Origin: JAHFDS01 sp964593795
GTDB lineage: Bacteria > Myxococcota_A > Polyangia > JAHFDS01
Assembly: GCA_964593795.1 (NCBI GenBank)
Contig: CAZQJC010000347.1
Coordinates: forward strand, 9,211-73,210
DNA length: 64,000 bases
Direction: 5' to 3'
A program made the translations under genes and the position numbers. Shown here piece after piece: positions 7,146 to 16,373 of the stretch; position 1 is the stretch's first letter; every line of letters begins with the position of its first letter. The notes beneath the pieces were generated by a model. That model made no database searches, was not told the origin of the DNA, and was given only the letters and a program-made list of their open reading frames with translations.

Positions 7146-10100
7146 ATGATCGGCGGGATGGAGTTCAGCGTCGCCCAGACGCTCCTTCGCATCGCGAGCG
7201 CGGCCGAGCGCTTCGAGGTCCGGCGGGAGCTGGGCGCCGGCGGCATGGGCGTCGTCTGCGAGGCGTTCGACAAGCAGGAGGGGCGCACGGTCGCGCTCAA
7301 GACCCTGCGGCCAGGCGACGAGCGGAACCTCCTGCGCCTCAAGCACGAGTTCCGCGCGCTCTCGGGCGTGCACCACCCGAACCTCGTCACGCTCTACGAG
7401 CTGCTGTCCATCGGCGACGAGGTCTTCTTCACGATGGAGCTCATCGAGGGCGTGCCGCTCCTCGCGTGGCTCGGCGTCGAGGGCGCGGACGAGCCGGACC
7501 CGCAGACGGCCCCGACGGTGCAGCTCCCGGGCGCCACGACACCCGAGCCGCGGCACCGGCGCACCTCGGGCGGGGTGCCCCGCTACGATCCGGCGCGCCT
7601 GCGCGACGCGCTGCGCCAGCTCGCCGAGGGCGTCGCGGCGCTGCACGAGGCGGGGATCCTGCACCGCGACCTCAAGCCGTCGAACGTGCTCGTGACGGCC
7701 GAGGGCCGGCTCGTGCTGCTCGATTTCGGGCTCGCCACCGCGCTCGCGGGCGACAGGTTCGACGGCCACGACGTGCTCGCCGGCACGATCGACTACATGT
7801 CGCCCGAGCAGGCGGCGCGCGAGCCGCTCGGCCCGCCGAGCGACTGGTACGCGTTCGGCGTGATCCTGTATCGCGTCCTCACGGGGCGGATGCCGTTCCT
7901 GGGGGGCGTCGCCGACGTGCTGCAGGACAAGCAGCGCTTCGAGCCGCCGCCGCCCGCAGAGGTCGCGGCCGGCGTGCCCGACGACCTCGCCGCGCTCGCG
8001 GGGGAGCTCCTGCGCCTGCGACCAGAGGCCCGGCCCACGGGCACGGACGTGCTGCGGCGCCTCGGCAGCGCGGAGGCGGCCTCGGCCGGCGGGTCGCGCT
8101 CGACCTCGGGCGTGCCGGTGTTCGTGGGGCGCACGCGCGAGCTCGCGCTCCTCGAGGGGGCGCTCGCCGACGCGCGCGAGGGCACGGTCCTCGTGCAGCT
8201 CTCGGCCCAGAGCGGCGTCGGCAAGTCGGCCCTCGAGCAGCGCTTCCTCGAGCGCGTCGAGGCCGAGGGCGCGCTCGTCCTGCAGGGCCGCTGCTACGAG
8301 CGCGAGCACGTGCCGTACAAGGCGCTCGACGCGGTGGTGGATCAGCTCAGCCAGTACCTGGCGCGGCTGCCGCGGGCGGAGGCCGACGCGCTCGTGCCGG
8401 CCGACGCGTCCGCGCTCGCGCGGGTCTTCACGGTGCTGCGGCAGGTGGACGCGATCGCCGAGGCGCCGCGCGTCGCGCTCGCGGGCCTCGGCTCCCACGG
8501 CCTCCGCCTGCGGGCGTTCGGCGCCCTCCGCGAGCTCCTCATGCGCCTGGCCCTCACTCGCTCCCTCGTGATCGCGCTCGACGATCTGCAGTGGGGCGAC
8601 GCGGACGGGGGCGCGCTCCTCGCCTCGCTCGTCCGGCCCCCCGACGCGCCGGCGATGCTCGTGCTGCTCTGCGCCCGCGCGGAGGAGCAGGACGGTGCGT
8701 TCTTCTCCGCCTTCGAGGCCCACGCGCAGGGCGCGCTCCTCGATCGCCGGGCGCTCGCGCTCGGGCCCCTCGCCGAGGCGGAGTCCGTCGAGCTCGCGGC
8801 GACGCTGCTCGGCTCGGCCGACCCGGGGCAGGTGCGCGCGCGCCGCATCGCGGCGGAGGCCGGCGGGAGCCCCTTCTTCATCGGCCAGCTCGCGCGCTAC
8901 ACGCGGGACGAGCCCGGGGGCCAGACGCCCACGCTCGAGACGCTGCTCCGGCTGCGGCTCCTCCGCCTGCCGGACGAGGCGCTGCGCCTCCTGCGCGTCA
9001 TCGCGGTGGCGGGGCGCCCGCTCGCGCAGGCGGTGGCGATGCGCGCGGCCGACGTCGAGGGCCCTGGCGCGCTCGCGCTCCTCAAGGCGGGCTCGCTCGT
9101 GCGGGCGCGGGGCGGCGCGGAGCCGCGCGTGGAGGCCTACCACGACCGCATCCGCGAGGCCGCTCAGGGGCTCATCACGCCCGAGGAGCTGCCGCACCTG
9201 CACGGCCGGCTCGCGCGCGCGCTCGAGGCGATCCCCGACGCCGATCCGGAGGCGCTCGCGCTCCACCTTCGCGGCGCCGGCGACGACGCCCGGGCCGCGG
9301 AGCTCGCGATCCGTGCGGCCGATCGCGCCGCCGAGGCGCTCGCGTTCGCGCGCGAGGCGCAGCTCCTGCGGCTCGCCATCGAGCTCTCACCCGACGACCG
9401 CGACGCGCTGCGCGCGCTGCGGGTGCGCCGCGGGCACGCGCTGTCGAACGCGGGTCGTGGCCGCGAGGCGTCGACGGCGTTCCTCGAGGCCTCCGAAGGA
9501 GCGCCCTCCGCGGAGCGCCTCGACCTCCGGCGCCGCGCCGCCGAGGAGCTCCTCCGGGCCGGCCATCTCGAGGAGGGCCGGCGGCTCCTCGACACCGTGC
9601 TCGAGGCGTTCGGCGCGCCGCTCGCGCGGACCCGCGGCCGCGCGCTCGCCTCCCTCGTGTTGCGCCGCACCATGGTCCGGGTGCGCGGGCTCGGCTGGAA
9701 GCCGCGCGACGAGAGCCAGATCCCGCGCGAGGACCTGGCGCGCATCGACCTCGGCTACGCGGTGGCGACCGGCCTCGGCATGGTGGACCACATCCTCGCG
9801 GCGGACTTCGCGGCCCGCCACCTCATCGCGACCCTGCGCGCGGGCGAGCCGCTGCGCATCCAGCGCGCCCTCGCGGCGGAGGCGGCGCTGCGATCGCTGG
9901 CCGGCAAGTCGTCGCTCGCCCGCTGCGAGGCGGTGCTCGGCGAGATGGACCGCATCGCGGAGCAGCTCGGCACGCCGACGGCGCGCGCGCTCGCGATCGG
10001 TGTGCGCGGCATCGTCTCCTTCAACGTCGGACGCGTGCGCGAGGCGCTGGCGCTCTCGAGCGAGGCGGCCGCGCTCTTCCGCGAGCGCTGCCCCGGCTAC

Positions 10101-10898
10101 GCGTGGGAGCTCGGGACCGCGCACATGTTCGTCCTGTTCGGGCTCTCGCTCGTCGGCGAGATGGACGAGGTGTCGGTGCGCCTGCCGGCCCTGCTCGAGG
10201 AGGCCGAGGCCCGCGGCGACCTCTACAACATCGTCAACCTGCGCACCGCCTGCGGGTACCTGCCGTACCTCATCCGCGACGACGCGCTCGGCGGCCACGT
10301 GGATCTCGACGACGTGATCGCGCGCTGGCCGGCGCGGACGTTTCAGTTCCCCCACTTCAACGCGGCCGTGTCGCACGCCTACCTCGACATCATGGCGGGC
10401 TTCGGCGCGGCGGCGCTCGAGCGCCTCGACCGGTGCGGCAAGGAGATCCGGTCGGGGGGCTTCCTGCGCGTGCAGACGCTGCGCGTGAGCCTGTCGTCGG
10501 CGCGGCTGCGCGCGCACCTCGTCGAGCACGAGCGCGGCGGCAAGCCCGAGCACCTCGCCGCCGCCGCCGTCGAGGCCAGGCGCCTCGAGCGCGAGGGGGT
10601 CGAGTACGCGAGCGCGCTCGCGACCCTCGGCCGGGCGGCCATCGCCTATCGCTCGGGCGACGAGGCGCGCGCGCTCCGCATCCTCTCGGACGCGGAGGCA
10701 GCCTGCGAGGACGTCTCGTTCGGCCTCTACGCCATCGCGTCACGCCGCCGCCGCGGTCAGCTCCTCGGCGGGGACGAGGGGCGCGCGATGGTGGACGCGT
10801 GCGATCGCCTCGTGCGGGCGCAGCGGTTCAAGAGCCTCGAGAGCTTCTACCGGCTCTGGGCGCCGGGCTTCGACGAGCCCGGCACGCCCCAGAAGTAG
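7146..10898 (+). CDS. Ser/Thr protein kinase with AAA ATPase and TPR tail
   Basis: A ~1250-residue cytosolic signalling protein. Residues ~24-310 are a Hanks-type kinase with the glycine loop 'GAGGMG' (30-35), catalytic Lys52, 'HRDLKPSN' with Asp175, DFG with Asp193 and the 'YMSPEQA' activation segment. Residues ~330-640 are a STAND/AAA ATPase with Walker A 'SGVGKSA' (Lys360) and a Walker B around 'IALDDLQWGDAD'. The rest is helical TPR-like repeat. This PknK-like architecture is common in myxobacteria and suggests a ligand-gated hub. The start is not certain: ATG 7146 and ATG 7158 are both possible, with no good Shine-Dalgarno. The end overlaps the convergent methyltransferase gene by 52 bases. 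Confidence 0.9.
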   Translation: MIGGMEFSVAQTLLRIASAAERFEVRRELGAGGMGVVCEAFDKQEGRTVALKTLRPGDERNLLRLKHEFRALSGVHHPNLVTLYELLSIGDEVFFTMELIEGVPLLAWLGVEGADEPDPQTAPTVQLPGATTPEPRHRRTSGGVPRYDPARLRDALRQLAEGVAALHEAGILHRDLKPSNVLVTAEGRLVLLDFGLATALAGDRFDGHDVLAGTIDYMSPEQAAREPLGPPSDWYAFGVILYRVLTGRMPFLGGVADVLQDKQRFEPPPPAEVAAGVPDDLAALAGELLRLRPEARPTGTDVLRRLGSAEAASAGGSRSTSGVPVFVGRTRELALLEGALADAREGTVLVQLSAQSGVGKSALEQRFLERVEAEGALVLQGRCYEREHVPYKALDAVVDQLSQYLARLPRAEADALVPADASALARVFTVLRQVDAIAEAPRVALAGLGSHGLRLRAFGALRELLMRLALTRSLVIALDDLQWGDADGGALLASLVRPPDAPAMLVLLCARAEEQDGAFFSAFEAHAQGALLDRRALALGPLAEAESVELAATLLGSADPGQVRARRIAAEAGGSPFFIGQLARYTRDEPGGQTPTLETLLRLRLLRLPDEALRLLRVIAVAGRPLAQAVAMRAADVEGPGALALLKAGSLVRARGGAEPRVEAYHDRIREAAQGLITPEELPHLHGRLARALEAIPDADPEALALHLRGAGDDARAAELAIRAADRAAEALAFAREAQLLRLAIELSPDDRDALRALRVRRGHALSNAGRGREASTAFLEASEGAPSAERLDLRRRAAEELLRAGHLEEGRRLLDTVLEAFGAPLARTRGRALASLVLRRTMVRVRGLGWKPRDESQIPREDLARIDLGYAVATGLGMVDHILAADFAARHLIATLRAGEPLRIQRALAAEAALRSLAGKSSLARCEAVLGEMDRIAEQLGTPTARALAIGVRGIVSFNVGRVREALALSSEAAALFRERCPGYAWELGTAHMFVLFGLSLVGEMDEVSVRLPALLEEAEARGDLYNIVNLRTACGYLPYLIRDDALGGHVDLDDVIARWPARTFQFPHFNAAVSHAYLDIMAGFGAAALERLDRCGKEIRSGGFLRVQTLRVSLSSARLRAHLVEHERGGKPEHLAAAAVEARRLEREGVEYASALATLGRAAIAYRSGDEARALRILSDAEAACEDVSFGLYAIASRRRRGQLLGGDEGRAMVDACDRLVRAQRFKSLESFYRLWAPGFDEPGTPQK

Positions 10899-11662
10899 TA
10901 GCCGCGACCGCGCGGCGGATAGGTGTACGTGCCGTAGGTCCACGTCCAGGTCGGATCGAGCGGCGCCACCATCTCGCGCAGCTCCGCCTCCGTATAGACG
11001 CGCATCGTGCTGACGAGGCCGTCGAATGTCCCGCACAGCAGGGCAATCGGCGTCGCCCACGTCAGGAAGGCCTTCTGCAGGCGATCACGCGGGCTCAGGA
11101 GCGGGTTCGCGAGCAGCGCGGGCAGGCCGGCCAGGCCGAAGTTCAGGAACTGCCGCGGATCGCGCTCGAAGCCCTCCGAGATGAACACGCCGCTCGAGCC
11201 GCGCACGGCGTCCGCCAGGATCGCGCGCGCGAGCGCGGGTGGGAAGTGGTGGAACACGTTGATGATGGTACGGGCGCGCCCCGTGGCCACGGCCGGGGGG
11301 ATCGCGGTTGCGTCCACGGGCTCGGGCACGAAGTCGATCGCGTCGGGCGCGGCGGCGCGCACCTTCTGCCAGCTCTCGACGCGCGGCTGCAGGTCCGTCA
11401 GCAGGAACCGCGGCGGCTTGCCCCCGCGCGCGCGGATCTCCGAGACGATGATCGCGGCCGGCCCGCCCGCCCCGGCGCCGAGGTCGAGGATCTCGCGCGT
11501 GCCGGCGGCGGAGAGGAACGCCTCGAGCGGATCCACGAGGCCGCCGAGGATGTGCCCCCACGCGAGGGTGCGCGACAGCGTCTCGATGATGGCCTCCTTC
11601 AGCACGGCCGGCGCGCGAGGGTGATCGTTGAACTCGAAGAGCTGGAGGCGAGGGAGCGACAT
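10847..11662 (-). CDS. Class I SAM-dependent methyltransferase
   Basis: A 271-residue protein with the SAM-binding motif 'DLGAGAGGPAA' around residue 60, a 'LLTDLQP' acidic loop and 'INVFHHFPP' in the motif IV position. The overall organisation resembles O-methyltransferases, though no substrate can be deduced. Its last 52 bases lie inside the end of the convergent kinase gene, both frames being intact. The start ATG has TAGAAC six bases upstream and faces the amidase gene across only 36 bases. Confidence 0.7.
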   Translation of the reverse strand: MSLPRLQLFEFNDHPRAPAVLKEAIIETLSRTLAWGHILGGLVDPLEAFLSAAGTREILDLGAGAGGPAAIIVSEIRARGGKPPRFLLTDLQPRVESWQKVRAAAPDAIDFVPEPVDATAIPPAVATGRARTIINVFHHFPPALARAILADAVRGSSGVFISEGFERDPRQFLNFGLAGLPALLANPLLSPRDRLQKAFLTWATPIALLCGTFDGLVSTMRVYTEAELREMVAPLDPTWTWTYGTYTYPPRGRGYYFWGVPGSSKPGAQSR

Positions 11663-11668
11663 GCGGCA

Positions 11669-11674
11669 GTTCTA
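11669..11674 (-). promoter_or_regulatory. -10-like element before the methyltransferase gene
   Basis: On the minus strand TAGAAC lies six bases before the ATG at 11662. It departs from TAnnnT only at the last base. It shares a 36-base divergent gap with the amidase promoter. Confidence 0.3.
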
Positions 11675-11686
11675 CCCCGTCGGGGG

Positions 11687-11692
11687 TACGCT
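11687..11692 (+). promoter_or_regulatory. -10 element of a probable leaderless promoter
   Basis: TACGCT, then six bases, then the amidase ATG at 11699. No Shine-Dalgarno is present. Confidence 0.45.
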
Positions 11693-11698
11693 GCGCGC

Positions 11699-13267
11699 AT
11701 GATCGCACTCCTCCTCCTGCTGCTGGCGGCACCCGCACCGGTGGAGCCCGCGCCCGAGCTCGTCGAGGCCACGATCGCCGACCTCGCCCATCGCATGACC
11801 GACGGGCGAGAGACCGCGCGCTCGCTGGTGGACAAGTACCTCGCACGCATCGCGGCGCTCGACGCGTCCGGCCCGCGGCTGCGCAGCATCCTCGAGGTGA
11901 GCTCCGCGGCGCGTGCGGAGGCGGACGCCCTCGATCGCGAGCGCAAGACGCGCGGGCCACGCGGGCCGCTGCACGGCATCCCGATCGTGCTCAAGGACAG
12001 CATCGAGGCGGCCGCGCCCCTGCACACCACGGCAGGCTCGACGGCGCTCGAGGGCGTCGTCGCGCCCGCCGACGCGTTCGTCGTCACGCGCCTGCGCGCA
12101 GCCGGCGCCGTCATCCTCGGCAAGGCGAACCTCTCCGAGTGGGCGAACATCCGCTCGACGCACTCCTCGAGCGGATGGAGCGCGCTCGGCGGCCAGACGA
12201 GGAACCCGTACGCGATCGACCGGAGCCCGTCGGGCTCGAGCTCCGGCTCCGCGGTCGCCGTCGCGGCGAACCTGGCTGCCGCGGCGGTCGGCACCGAGAC
12301 CGACGGCTCCATCGTCTCGCCCGCGCAGGTCAATGGCGTGGTCGGCCTCAAGCCGACGCTCGGCCTCGTCAGCCGCAGCGGCATCGTCCCGATCGCCTCG
12401 AGCCAGGACACGGCCGGGCCGATGGCGCGCACGGTGACGGACGCCGCGATCCTGCTCGGCGCGATGGTGGGCGTCGATCCCTCCGATCCGGCGACGCGCG
12501 ACGCCGAGCGCCTCGGAAGGCGCGACTACCGGCCGTTCCTCGACGCCAAGGGCCTGCGCGGCGCGCGCATCGGCGTCGTGCGCGGAAAGCTCTGGGGCTA
12601 CAGCCCCGCCGCCGATCGCGTCGCCGAGGCCGCCCTCGCGGTCCTGCGCGCGCAGGGCGCGGTCATCGTCGATCCGGTCGAGCTGCCCATGCTGGCCGAG
12701 CTCGATCCGGGCGAGCTCGAGGTGCTGCTCTTCGAGCTCAAGGCGGAGCTGGCGCGCTACCTGGCGCGGCTCGGGCCTGCCGCGCCCGTGCGCACGCTCG
12801 GTGACGTCATCCGCTGGAACACGCAGCACGCCGACCGCGAGCTCGTGCACTTCGGCCAGGAGCTGTTCGAGCTGGCGGCGGCGAAGGGCTCGCTCGAGGA
12901 TCCGGCCTACCGTGCGCACCGCGAGCGCATCAAGCGGCGCGCAGGCCGCGAGGGCATCGACGCGCTCATGGATCGCCACAGGCTCGACGCGCTCGTGGCG
13001 CCGACCGGCGGGCCCGCGTGGCTCATCGACCTCGTGAGCGGCGACGCCCCCTCGGGGAGCGCCTCGAGCATGGCCGCGGTGGCGGGCTATCCGCACATCA
13101 CGGTGCCCGCGGGCCATTTCCGGGGCCTGCCGCTCGGCCTCTCGTTCTTCGGGCGCGCCTTCAGCGAGCCGGTGCTGATCAAGCTCGCCTACGCCTACGA
13201 GCAGGCCTCGCACGCGCGCCGTGCGCCGCGCTACTTGCCGACGGTGGAGCTGCCGGGGCCGAGGTGA
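11699..13267 (+). CDS. Exported amidase-signature hydrolase
   Basis: A 522-residue amidase-signature enzyme that hydrolyses C-N amide bonds with a Ser-cisSer-Lys triad. Visible triad candidates are Lys99 in 'IVLKDS', the cis-Ser within 'SGSSSGSA' (180-182) and nucleophile Ser204 in 'TDGSIVSP'. The N-terminus is a short hydrophobic stretch ending in an alanine/proline segment, so export is likely, although the signal has no basic n-region. Length and motif spacing fit the family, which includes the GatA-like and peptide-amidase branches; a gatA role is unlikely because gatB and gatC are absent. The start is supported by the TACGCT-N6-ATG arrangement. Confidence 0.88.
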   Translation: MIALLLLLLAAPAPVEPAPELVEATIADLAHRMTDGRETARSLVDKYLARIAALDASGPRLRSILEVSSAARAEADALDRERKTRGPRGPLHGIPIVLKDSIEAAAPLHTTAGSTALEGVVAPADAFVVTRLRAAGAVILGKANLSEWANIRSTHSSSGWSALGGQTRNPYAIDRSPSGSSSGSAVAVAANLAAAAVGTETDGSIVSPAQVNGVVGLKPTLGLVSRSGIVPIASSQDTAGPMARTVTDAAILLGAMVGVDPSDPATRDAERLGRRDYRPFLDAKGLRGARIGVVRGKLWGYSPAADRVAEAALAVLRAQGAVIVDPVELPMLAELDPGELEVLLFELKAELARYLARLGPAAPVRTLGDVIRWNTQHADRELVHFGQELFELAAAKGSLEDPAYRAHRERIKRRAGREGIDALMDRHRLDALVAPTGGPAWLIDLVSGDAPSGSASSMAAVAGYPHITVPAGHFRGLPLGLSFFGRAFSEPVLIKLAYAYEQASHARRAPRYLPTVELPGPR

Positions 13268-13670
13268 GCGTCCGGGCGGGTGCGCTACCCGCCCGAGACG
13301 AACAAGGCCAGGTCGAAGTCCGTCCGGGCGAGCACTCGGCCGTCTGGGAGCAGGATGGCGTCCCGCGGACCCGATCCCTTCGACGGGCATCATCGAGGGG
13401 AACTCCCGGGCAGCGCTGGTTCCGCGCGCCCCTCGCTCGGTGAGGGGCCGCTCCCCGCTCCCTCCGCGCTGGTGGCGGCAGCCCCTCCACGAGGCCCTCG
13501 AGGCTTCCGCCGCAGGCAGGCAAGCGCGTCTGCCAGCGTGGGTCAGTCTGTGCCAGGCATCCGGCGGATTCACCCGATCCATGATTGAAATCGGATGACT
13601 GTCGACGTGCTCATGTCGGCACGGTCGGTGCACTGGTCGTGGGCAGACGCTCGCAAGCGGAGGATCGAAG
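13268..13670. other. Gene-poor interval with a stem-loop and a possible gene remnant
   Basis: About 400 bases without a convincing gene. A perfect 8-bp stem with a 5-base loop (13274-13294, GGGCGGGT pairing with ACCCGCCC) follows the amidase stop and may terminate transcription, though no T-run follows. On the minus strand 13285-13386 reads as a plausible protein tail ('AILLPDGRVLARTDFDLALF', then a stop) but is cut off by a TGA upstream; it could be a decayed gene end. The right end holds the Shine-Dalgarno GGAGGA for the gene at 13671. No other signal is seen. Confidence 0.4.
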
Positions 13671-16274
13671 ATGCTCACTCGACGAATTGGATTCGCACTC
13701 CTGTCATCCCTGTCCCTGGCGGGCGGATGGGCTTGCTCCGACGACACCAGCAAGGCGCCCCACGAGGGGCCCGGCACCAGTCAGACCTCGTCGCTCATGC
13801 GGCGCGCGACGAGCTGCGAGGATCTCGAGGCCGCGCTCAAGGACGACATGCGCGAGCGGCTGCGCGCCGCGATGCGCGCGCAATCCGACAGCGGAGGCGG
13901 CGGCCTCGGCTGGGGCGTCGGCGGCTCCGCTGGCGGCTGGGACGGCGGCTTCGGCGGCGGCGTCGCGGGCGCGGCCGGCTCGTGGAGCGGCTCGGGCGGC
14001 GCGGGTGGCGGGAGCTGGGGGAGCTCCGGCGCGGGCGGCGGCTTCGGCGATCCGTCGGGCGGCTCCGCCGGCTCGGCCGGCGGCGGCGCGGCGCCTCCGG
14101 GATCGTTCACCGATACCAACACGCAGGTCCCCGGCGTCGACGAGCCCGACTTCGTCAAGACCGACGGCGACCGCATCTACCTCCTGCGCGCCGGGCGCCT
14201 GCACGTGATCAAGGCGTGGCCGGCGACGGAGCTCTCGGCAGCGACGTCGGTCGAGATCGAGGGCGCGCCGTTCGAGATGTTCCTGCAAGGCGCGTCGGGC
14301 ACGGCGAGCCAGCGCGTCGTCATCTACTCGCGCGTGGACGGCGCTGGTGTCTACCAGGCCGCGGGCGTCGAGCCCCCCGGTGCCGGCGGCTACGCCGGCG
14401 CGGCCGGCGCGGGCGGGTTCGCGGGCGGCTTCGGCGGTGGCGCGGGCGGCGTCGGCGGGGGCTGGACGGGCAGCCCCGATCCGGGCTTCTACGGCGGCCC
14501 CGTGCTCATCAAGGTGACCGTGCTCTCGGTGGCCTCGGGCGCGCCTGCGGTCGAGCACGAGCAGTACCTCGAGGGCAGCTACGTCTCCGCGCGCCGCGAC
14601 GGCGACCACGTGCGCACCGTGCTGCAGGTCGACCGCAAGGGGCCCGAGCTGCGCCTGTGGCCGACCGAGGCGGATCGCGAGAAGGCGCTCCTGCTCGTCC
14701 TCGAGCAGCTCTCCGAGTCCGACCGCCACGTCCGCGACATCCCGAGCGCCGAGCTCGACCGCATGGTCGACGACGCGCTCGGCGAGGTGATGGTCCTCGA
14801 GAACGAGGCGCTCATCGCCCGCATGTCCTACAAGGACTGGCTGCCGCGGACCTTCCGCAAGTCCGGCCAGGTCACGGCCAGCGCCGTCGCGTGTGACCAG
14901 TTCTTCCTGCCCAGGGCCGGCACCACGCAGCCCGGCATCACGCACGTCTCGCCGCTCGACCTCGCGCACCTCTCGGCCACCGACGACGGCACCGCGATCC
15001 TCGGCGTCGCCGACACGGTCTACGAGAACGCCACCTCGATGATCCTCGCCAGCAACTGGGCCGAGTACACGCCGACGGGCGTCTCGCAGAAGACGTTCCT
15101 CCACCACTTCGCGCTCGAGGGCGGGCCCACGCCGGCCTACAAGGCGTCGGGCTCGGTCAATGGAGCGATCTACGGCCAGTTCGCGCTCGACGAGAAGGAT
15201 GGCTTTCTGCGCGTCGTGACCACGAGCGGCGAGCGCTGGGGCGCCGAGGGCACGGCGAACCACCTGTTCGTCCTCAAGGCCAACGGCGACGCGCTCGAGC
15301 AGATCGGCGACGCGGGCGTGCTGGCGCGCGGCGAGACCGTCTACTCGGCCCGCTTCGTCGGCAACACGGCCTACATCGTCACGTTCCGCCAGACCGACCC
15401 GCTGTTCGTCATCGACCTCGCGGACCCGACGCACCCGCGCCTGCTCGGCGAGCTGCACATCCCGGGCTTCTCCGAGTACATGCAGCCGCTCGACGCGACG
15501 CACCTTCTGACCGTGGGCCGCGACGCGGACCCGACGACCGGCTGGCAGCAGAACGTCGCGCTCCAGATCTTCGACGTCTCGAACCCGACGGCCCCGGCGG
15601 TCGCGCACCGCTTCGTGTTCGACCAGGAGGGTTCCACGCAGGGCTCGAGCTCGCACAAGGCGGTCTCGTACTTCGCGGACCGTGGCCTGCTGGCGCTGCC
15701 GTTCGTCGCGCAGATCTACGACCAGAACACCGGCTTCGTGCGCGTCGAGAGCACGCTCGAGCTCCTGCGCGTCTCGGTCCAGAGCGGCTTCGCGCGGGTC
15801 GGCGCGATGAGCGGCAAGCCCCTCATGTCGAACGCCGAGCAGGACCCGAGCTACTCGTGCTCGCCCGGCTTCGACGGCACGGGCGGCGGCTCCACGTTCC
15901 AGCGCGGCATCTTCCGCGACGACGTGCTCTTCGCGGTGGCCGCGGACGGCGTGGTCGCAGCGCGCATCGACGACGTCGGCACGCCGCTCGGCGTGCTCCG
16001 CCTCGCCGACCCGGCCGAGGTCCCGCCCTGGTGCTGGCCGAACGGCGGCTTCGGCGGCTTCGGTGGCTGCACGGGTGGTGAGGCAGGATGCGGCGGCGGC
16101 GGCTGGGGTGGCGGCGGCGCGGGGGGCGGCTGGGGCGGCGACGGCGGCATCGCCGGCGCGGGCGGCGGCGGGTTCGGCGGCGGCGAGGCCGGCGCGGGCG
16201 GCTTCGGCGGTGGCGCGGGCGGCTTCGGCGGCTCTGCCGGTGCCGGCGCGACCGGCGGCGGCGGCGGCTCGTAG
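13671..16274 (+). CDS. Glycine-rich beta-propeller lipoprotein
   Basis: An 867-residue exported protein. It begins with a basic residue pair, a hydrophobic stretch and a cysteine at ~22 ('GWAC'), an imperfect lipobox suggesting a lipoprotein. After a helical patch (45-70) comes a Gly/Ser/Trp-rich linker (~75-145). The family signature 'NTQVPGVDEPDFVKTDGDRI' then opens a large beta-propeller domain (PF09826 type) running to about residue 780. A second Gly-rich insertion (~230-265) and a Gly/Ala-rich C-terminal tail (~785-867) interrupt and close it. The ATG has a good GGAGGA ribosome site. Function is unknown; surface exposure is inferred. Confidence 0.8.
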   Translation: MLTRRIGFALLSSLSLAGGWACSDDTSKAPHEGPGTSQTSSLMRRATSCEDLEAALKDDMRERLRAAMRAQSDSGGGGLGWGVGGSAGGWDGGFGGGVAGAAGSWSGSGGAGGGSWGSSGAGGGFGDPSGGSAGSAGGGAAPPGSFTDTNTQVPGVDEPDFVKTDGDRIYLLRAGRLHVIKAWPATELSAATSVEIEGAPFEMFLQGASGTASQRVVIYSRVDGAGVYQAAGVEPPGAGGYAGAAGAGGFAGGFGGGAGGVGGGWTGSPDPGFYGGPVLIKVTVLSVASGAPAVEHEQYLEGSYVSARRDGDHVRTVLQVDRKGPELRLWPTEADREKALLLVLEQLSESDRHVRDIPSAELDRMVDDALGEVMVLENEALIARMSYKDWLPRTFRKSGQVTASAVACDQFFLPRAGTTQPGITHVSPLDLAHLSATDDGTAILGVADTVYENATSMILASNWAEYTPTGVSQKTFLHHFALEGGPTPAYKASGSVNGAIYGQFALDEKDGFLRVVTTSGERWGAEGTANHLFVLKANGDALEQIGDAGVLARGETVYSARFVGNTAYIVTFRQTDPLFVIDLADPTHPRLLGELHIPGFSEYMQPLDATHLLTVGRDADPTTGWQQNVALQIFDVSNPTAPAVAHRFVFDQEGSTQGSSSHKAVSYFADRGLLALPFVAQIYDQNTGFVRVESTLELLRVSVQSGFARVGAMSGKPLMSNAEQDPSYSCSPGFDGTGGGSTFQRGIFRDDVLFAVAADGVVAARIDDVGTPLGVLRLADPAEVPPWCWPNGGFGGFGGCTGGEAGCGGGGWGGGGAGGGWGGDGGIAGAGGGGFGGGEAGAGGFGGGAGGFGGSAGAGATGGGGGS

Positions 16275-16373
16275 TGTTTCACTCATCACACCATCCTCTG
16301 TAGCGACGCGCGCGCAGGTGTCGTATGAAGAGGCCTCGCCGCCAGGTACACGAACCGGGGCGAGGTGCGACAC

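Noticed and set aside
7124..13267. A 2047-codon open frame covering the kinase, methyltransferase and amidase region
   Set aside because: It runs out of frame through the kinase gene with Arg/Ala-rich nonsense; only its last 522 codons are real (the amidase, same frame by chance). High GC removes stop codons.
11672..13777. 701-codon minus-strand frame opposite the amidase
   Set aside because: No domain, Arg/Asp-rich shadow of the amidase; only the short tail at 13285-13386, in another frame, looks protein-like.
13595..14896. 433-codon frame overlapping the propeller lipoprotein gene
   Set aside because: It is a shifted reading of the Gly-rich region, giving Arg-rich sequence; the frame from 13671 has a ribosome site, signal and family motifs.
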